Assembly (NCBI GenBank): GCA_015232015.1
Contig: JADGAM010000017.1
Span: 1-41,939 of the forward strand
Length of the DNA: 41,939 nucleotides
Reading direction: 5' to 3'
Source: Oligoflexia bacterium
GTDB taxonomy: Bacteria; Bdellovibrionota; Bacteriovoracia; Bacteriovoracales; Bacteriovoracaceae
The notes under the pieces: generated by a model
What the model saw: only the letters and a program-made list of their open reading frames with translations
Database searches by the model: none
What the model was told of the DNA's origin: nothing
Shown here: positions 37,300 through 41,939 of the stretch, one piece after another
How positions within the stretch are numbered: position 1 is the stretch's first letter
How the letters are laid out: the number at the start of each line of letters is the position of its first letter
Program-made: the position numbers and the translations under genes

Positions 37300-38433
37300 A
37301 TGAACATGAATGTGAATGTGAATCCCTTAAAGCAATTAAAAACATTTGGCCAATCACTTTGGTTAGATTATATTAGACGAGATTTGATCACCAGTGGAAA
37401 ACTAAGACGTCTAATAGAGGAAGATGGACTGAGAGGAATGACCTCTAATCCTACTATCTTCGAAAAAGTAATCGCTTATGAGCATGATTATGATGAAGAC
37501 ATTAAAAATATGATATTGAAAAAAAAAGATGCAAAGACTATTTATGAGGCCATTAGTCAGCATGATGTGAAAGGTGCTGCAGATGAATTTCGATCTCTCT
37601 ATGATACTACAGATGGAGAGGATGGATATGTCAGTTTGGAAGTTAATCCTCATCTAGCATATGAAACTGAAAAAACTATTGATGAGGCCCGTAGATTATG
37701 GACCTCTCTGAATCGACCTAATGTTTTTATCAAAGTTCCAGCTACGGTTAGTGGTTTGGCCGCCATTCGAAAACTTATTAGTGAAGGAATTAATATCAAC
37801 ATAACCTTACTTTTTGGATTACCTCGATACCAGCAAGTTATAGAAGCTTATATTGCTGGCATGGAAGAACGTTTGCTCCAAGGAAAACCTCTAAAACATG
37901 TAGCTTCAGTTGCCAGCTTTTTTATAAGTCGTATCGATGGATTAGTAGATCCATTACTGGAAAAATTAATTGCAGAAGGAAATGAAAAAGCAAGACTTTC
38001 CAAAATGATTCTCGGACAAGTGGCCATCTCTAATGCCAAGGTTGCATATCAAATCTTTAAAGAGACATTTGATACAAAGAGGTTTAAGAAGTTAGCAAAA
38101 GAGGGAGCACGAGTACAACGGTTATTATGGGCCAGTACTGGAACTAAAAATCCCAATTATAGTGATACAAAATATGTGGATGCCCTTATCGGCAAAGATA
38201 CTGTTAATACCGTACCATTAAAAACTCTCGATGCTTATCGTGACCAGGGAAGGCCAACCGCCTCACTAGAACAAAATATTGAAAAAGCACGACAGATTTT
38301 AGAACAACTGTCAGAGCTAGGTATCGATATGGAAAAGATTGCTCAACAATTAGAAAAAGAAGGAATTGAAAATTTTAATAAACCTTTTGATAATTTAATG
38401 AATGTTTTACAGCAAAGAATATTGCAACTTTAA
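37300..38433 (+). CDS. tal: Transaldolase
   Basis: QSLWLDYIRRDLI..RGMTSNPTIFEKVIA; NVFIKVPATVSGLAAIRKLISEGININITLLF; VASVASFFISRID. Confidence 0.94.
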   Translation: MNMNVNVNPLKQLKTFGQSLWLDYIRRDLITSGKLRRLIEEDGLRGMTSNPTIFEKVIAYEHDYDEDIKNMILKKKDAKTIYEAISQHDVKGAADEFRSLYDTTDGEDGYVSLEVNPHLAYETEKTIDEARRLWTSLNRPNVFIKVPATVSGLAAIRKLISEGININITLLFGLPRYQQVIEAYIAGMEERLLQGKPLKHVASVASFFISRIDGLVDPLLEKLIAEGNEKARLSKMILGQVAISNAKVAYQIFKETFDTKRFKKLAKEGARVQRLLWASTGTKNPNYSDTKYVDALIGKDTVNTVPLKTLDAYRDQGRPTASLEQNIEKARQILEQLSELGIDMEKIAQQLEKEGIENFNKPFDNLMNVLQQRILQL

Positions 38434-38460
38434 TTCGTTAAATATTTTTTAGTAAAATAT

Positions 38461-40347
38461 ATGTTTATCTCTATTACATGCCACTTCACTAATTTTTTAA
38501 ATTACTTAATTTATTTCATTCTAACAATTACTATTATTATGGAAGTATGCAATGCCATGGACGACAAGAACATGGATGACAAGACTATGGATGAAAATGT
38601 CAGGGGCGACAAGGCAATTTATCAACAACTTTGTACTAATATATTCTTAATTGCTAATGAAAAAATTGATTTTAAATCTTTGGAAAAAAATTTGATTTGT
38701 GGCGATCCTCAAATAAAAGAATGGCAAAATATTCCTCTACCACAAGCAAAGATTCACATCAAAGCAGCATTACAAGAAAGAGGTTATAACCATATTCGAA
38801 TTATAGAGAAAAATGAGCAATTAGTAATTTATGTTGGTTCTTTAACAAAAGTAACTGATATTTTAATCAATGGATTCTCTTATGATCATTCACTTTGGCC
38901 TTATCATAATCTCATTGGAAGAATTTTAACTCCTTCATTACTAGATGAAATTCAATCACATCTTCAACAACAATTATGGAGAGAAGGAATCCCTTGCGCC
39001 CAATATAAAGTTATCGCTGATGCTGATACAGGAATCATAATGATAAAAATAGAAAACGCCAAAAAACTGAAAATTCTCTCAGTGAAAAATGAAACGCCTA
39101 TTTTGAAAATGAATTTAAAAGTAATGGCCCGCTATTATGCCTTTCATATAGGAGAAATATTTAATAGTAATTATATGGAATTAACCATGAAAAGAATGGT
39201 AACAGATGGCATAGTTCAAAATGCTCGTTATACCGTGGAATGTGATGGTAGCAATAATTTAAAAAATGAAAATAAATTAAAAAATGAAAATAATAAAAAT
39301 GAGGGTGTAGTGATAAAACACCATTTTGTAGTAGGGAAATCCCGATTAATTACAGCAGGTGTAGGCACCAGCAATGAGCAATATTTTATTTTGCGTTTAA
39401 GCTGGAAAAATGTACGTTTAGGTCCTCACGGTTCTTCAGCTGAGGTGGTAGCTTTAGCATCATCAACAGAACAACGATTAAATATTTCCAGCAATTGGTA
39501 TCCTAGCATTAGTTTTCCAAAGTTTTATATTCGACCAAATTTAGAGCTGGTAGGAGAAAGAGAAGAATATTACCGAACTATTTCTCAATATTTAAAATTA
39601 GAACTGGGAAGTTCATTAGATACTTCAAAAATTAATTGGCATTTTAATATCGGTCCTGTTTTTAATCACCAAGTAACTTATAGAGGTATTGGCCCAAAAG
39701 AATCTACTTTTCTTACTACCAACGCATTCATTGAACTTATAAGTCATGATTTTGAATATTACCGTACAAGTCCTCGCAGTGGCCTTCTATTAAATTTTTT
39801 CACTATTGGAGCTCAAAAACAATTACTTTCCTCTATAAGTGCTTATCGTTTTTCTCTTACAGGAGAATATCTTTATAATGTGTATAATTTAAATCCTCCA
39901 ATTCTTATTCTTGGTCTAAGAGGAAAAGCAAGTACTTCTTTTATTCCTGAATTAGCAAATCAAAAACAAGAAATTCCTCTTTTATTTCGTCATTTTTTAG
40001 GAGGAGTAGATGATTTACGTGGTTTTGATCGCAAACAATTGCCAAGAGATCCCGAAGGCGCATTGTCTTCTCTCTATGGAGGTTGGGAAGCACGTTTTCC
40101 ACTTTTATTTTATGACAAATTACAACCTTTAATTTTTATTGATAGTGGTTGGTTATCTAAAAAATCATTTAAATTAGATTCCACTATTTATTGGTCTCCA
40201 GGAGCAGGGTTTCGTTTTGAATCACCATTTGGAACTTTTAGAGGAGTAGTAGCATATGGACAAGTTTCACATGGGAATGAAAATGAAGAAGAGAAGGCGT
40301 ATTTTAGAAAAGTAAAATATTATTTAAGTTATGGACAAGAATTTTAG
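38461..40347 (+). CDS. Omp85-family outer membrane protein (TamA/BamA-like)
   Basis: POTRA-like N-terminus; RHFLGGVDDLRGFDRKQLPRD; YGGWEARFPL; SPGAGFRFESPFGTFRGVVAYG. Confidence 0.88.
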   Translation: MFISITCHFTNFLNYLIYFILTITIIMEVCNAMDDKNMDDKTMDENVRGDKAIYQQLCTNIFLIANEKIDFKSLEKNLICGDPQIKEWQNIPLPQAKIHIKAALQERGYNHIRIIEKNEQLVIYVGSLTKVTDILINGFSYDHSLWPYHNLIGRILTPSLLDEIQSHLQQQLWREGIPCAQYKVIADADTGIIMIKIENAKKLKILSVKNETPILKMNLKVMARYYAFHIGEIFNSNYMELTMKRMVTDGIVQNARYTVECDGSNNLKNENKLKNENNKNEGVVIKHHFVVGKSRLITAGVGTSNEQYFILRLSWKNVRLGPHGSSAEVVALASSTEQRLNISSNWYPSISFPKFYIRPNLELVGEREEYYRTISQYLKLELGSSLDTSKINWHFNIGPVFNHQVTYRGIGPKESTFLTTNAFIELISHDFEYYRTSPRSGLLLNFFTIGAQKQLLSSISAYRFSLTGEYLYNVYNLNPPILILGLRGKASTSFIPELANQKQEIPLLFRHFLGGVDDLRGFDRKQLPRDPEGALSSLYGGWEARFPLLFYDKLQPLIFIDSGWLSKKSFKLDSTIYWSPGAGFRFESPFGTFRGVVAYGQVSHGNENEEEKAYFRKVKYYLSYGQEF

Positions 40348-40356
40348 GAAAGAAAT

Positions 40357-41939
40357 ATGTCAAGATCTCAAAAAATATTTAAAGCAAAAAAAATACTTAA
40401 ATGGTTTATTATATTTTTTCTTACAACAATATTTTTATTCATTTTTATTACAATAATTATTTTTTATTTTCCCCAAATTATAGGTCATAGACCTATACCT
40501 GATAAAATAGTCAACTCTCTTCTTCCGGCAGACTACAAGGTCTATTATCAAAAATTTTACTTGGATTTATCTGCAACCTCTTTTTTTGAAAAAAATATTA
40601 CTCTCAATTTTAATGATTTTTGTTTTTTTCAACAGAAAGGTGTTTTAGAACTCTGCTTTAAAAAGATTCATATCCCTATGAAAATAAAATTTTATTCCAT
40701 GCAAATAGATTTACTGGACATAGGAGAAGCAGAGCTTTTAGGTGGAAAAATTTTTTATAAGCTGATAACAACAAAAGAAGGCCAAAAAGAAAAAGAAAAA
40801 GAAAAAGAAGAAGATTCACTTGAAAATAAAATCAAACAATTTGAAACCCTCTTTAACAAAACTATAATTAAATCATTAAAGATAGCATTCGATAAGATAG
40901 AAATAGAATCAGAGAGAAAAATCTATGATGGAAAACTTGATTTTTATATGGAGATGCCTAAAGATAGTTTAAAGATGAGTCTTAGAGGAGAGAAATGGCA
41001 GGGACCTGGCCTAGAGGGAAAAAATAATAATATACAATTTAACATTGCTTCTCTTTATTCTGGAGAAAACAAGCATTCTGGAGAAAACAAGCGTTTACCC
41101 ATAAAATTCACATTAGATAGCAATATAACATTAATTGCTGGGAAAAAAGTAAATCTTTCACTTCAAAGTTCTACTAAAAATTTCAAAGAAAAAATTTTAC
41201 CCTTAGAAATAATAGCAAAGGTCAATCTCTATTCAATAAATCAAAACATTGAAAGCCAAGGTACTATTACTCTTAATGAAAAGGCCATTAAAGGATTAAT
41301 ACAAATAGAGGTGCAAATACCATTTTCAACTTTATTAATGAAAACTACGAAACCTTCATCAAATATAAAAAATAAAAATAAAAATAAAAATGAAAAATAT
41401 AATATCTCAATAAGAGAATGCTTATTTTCTTATACCTATGGTGATTTTAAATATTTAATTACCTCTCAAGGAGAGATCAAATTAGATTGCAAGATGAAAG
41501 GCAAATCAAATGCATTTTTTTTTGATAAAAATAAAAACAAACTTTTTTTACCTATTATAGATTCTGAAGTCTCATTAAAAATGGAAATAAAAAATGTAGA
41601 AAAAATAATAAATGGTCAATTGAAAGCGCGGATATTGCCTTTTAATAGCAAACTACTTCAAGGCCAAGGATTAGTCGAAATCAAATTTAATAATCAATTA
41701 GACAAATTAACTCAAGGTGAAGGTCTTGAAGGAAATGGCAATCTCAAAATTCGATTTAAAGATTTTCAAGTTGTTCAGACCATTTTAAATAATAATAATC
41801 AAAAATTTTTCATCCCCGCTCCTCTTCATATTTTAAGAGGTCCTTTTGATATTGAACTTCAAGGAAAAATTTTTAAAGATCATTTTTTATCGCTACTTTT
41901 TAATGTAAAAACTGATCTTGCTGCTGAAAATGAGGTCTT
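40357..41939 (+). CDS. TamB/AsmA-like large membrane-anchored protein, open at right edge
   Basis: ATG at 40357, 9 bp after the Omp85 stop; N-terminal TM ILKWFIIFFLTTIFLFIFITIIIFYF, then beta-rich sequence; absent from the ORF track because it has no stop in the window. Confidence 0.7.
   Translation, partial: MSRSQKIFKAKKILKWFIIFFLTTIFLFIFITIIIFYFPQIIGHRPIPDKIVNSLLPADYKVYYQKFYLDLSATSFFEKNITLNFNDFCFFQQKGVLELCFKKIHIPMKIKFYSMQIDLLDIGEAELLGGKIFYKLITTKEGQKEKEKEKEEDSLENKIKQFETLFNKTIIKSLKIAFDKIEIESERKIYDGKLDFYMEMPKDSLKMSLRGEKWQGPGLEGKNNNIQFNIASLYSGENKHSGENKRLPIKFTLDSNITLIAGKKVNLSLQSSTKNFKEKILPLEIIAKVNLYSINQNIESQGTITLNEKAIKGLIQIEVQIPFSTLLMKTTKPSSNIKNKNKNKNEKYNISIRECLFSYTYGDFKYLITSQGEIKLDCKMKGKSNAFFFDKNKNKLFLPIIDSEVSLKMEIKNVEKIINGQLKARILPFNSKLLQGQGLVEIKFNNQLDKLTQGEGLEGNGNLKIRFKDFQVVQTILNNNNQKFFIPAPLHILRGPFDIELQGKIFKDHFLSLLFNVKTDLAAENEV
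41057..41092. repeat. Exact in-frame 18-bp tandem duplication ATTCTGGAGAAAACAAGC x2
   Basis: Direct reading; encodes HSGENK-type duplication. Confidence 0.95.

Overview
AT-rich bacterial chromosomal window; gene content is consistent with a Bdellovibrionota/deltaproteobacterial-like Gram-negative, but that is inference. The left 1.5 kb is nearly gene-free and holds remnants: the 3' end of an unknown CDS, a 3' half of a tRNA-Gly(CCC), a 3' fragment of an XRE-type regulator and an XdhC C-terminal fragment. Next is an ~8.8 kb heavy-metal region bounded by two diverged cysK copies. It contains YHS/TRASH-like secreted Cys proteins, an Rrf2 regulator, and a TolC/CusB/CusA-type RND efflux system whose cusA is split by a 92-bp MITE-like palindrome with an apparent CTAG target duplication. 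A minus-strand block follows: CheA-like kinase, CheY-like receiver, TonB receptor and two orphan periplasmic binding proteins. Further features are an exported J-domain protein, lipoproteins, an AAA/DUF4143 ATPase, a PRC-barrel x2 + Csp-like (DUF326) fusion, a secreted Cys/His (NlpC/CHAP-like) protein, YciH/SUI1, HflX, ferritin-like and His-rich small proteins, FumC, a papain-like protease, transaldolase, and an Omp85 (TamA-like) gene followed by a TamB-like gene open at the right edge. The strongest non-gene signals are the MITE in cusA, a two-copy structured repeat (about 31.2 and 32.1 kb) with a covarying hairpin, and many short tandem duplications. All calls are from reading the sequence and supplied translations; no searches were run.
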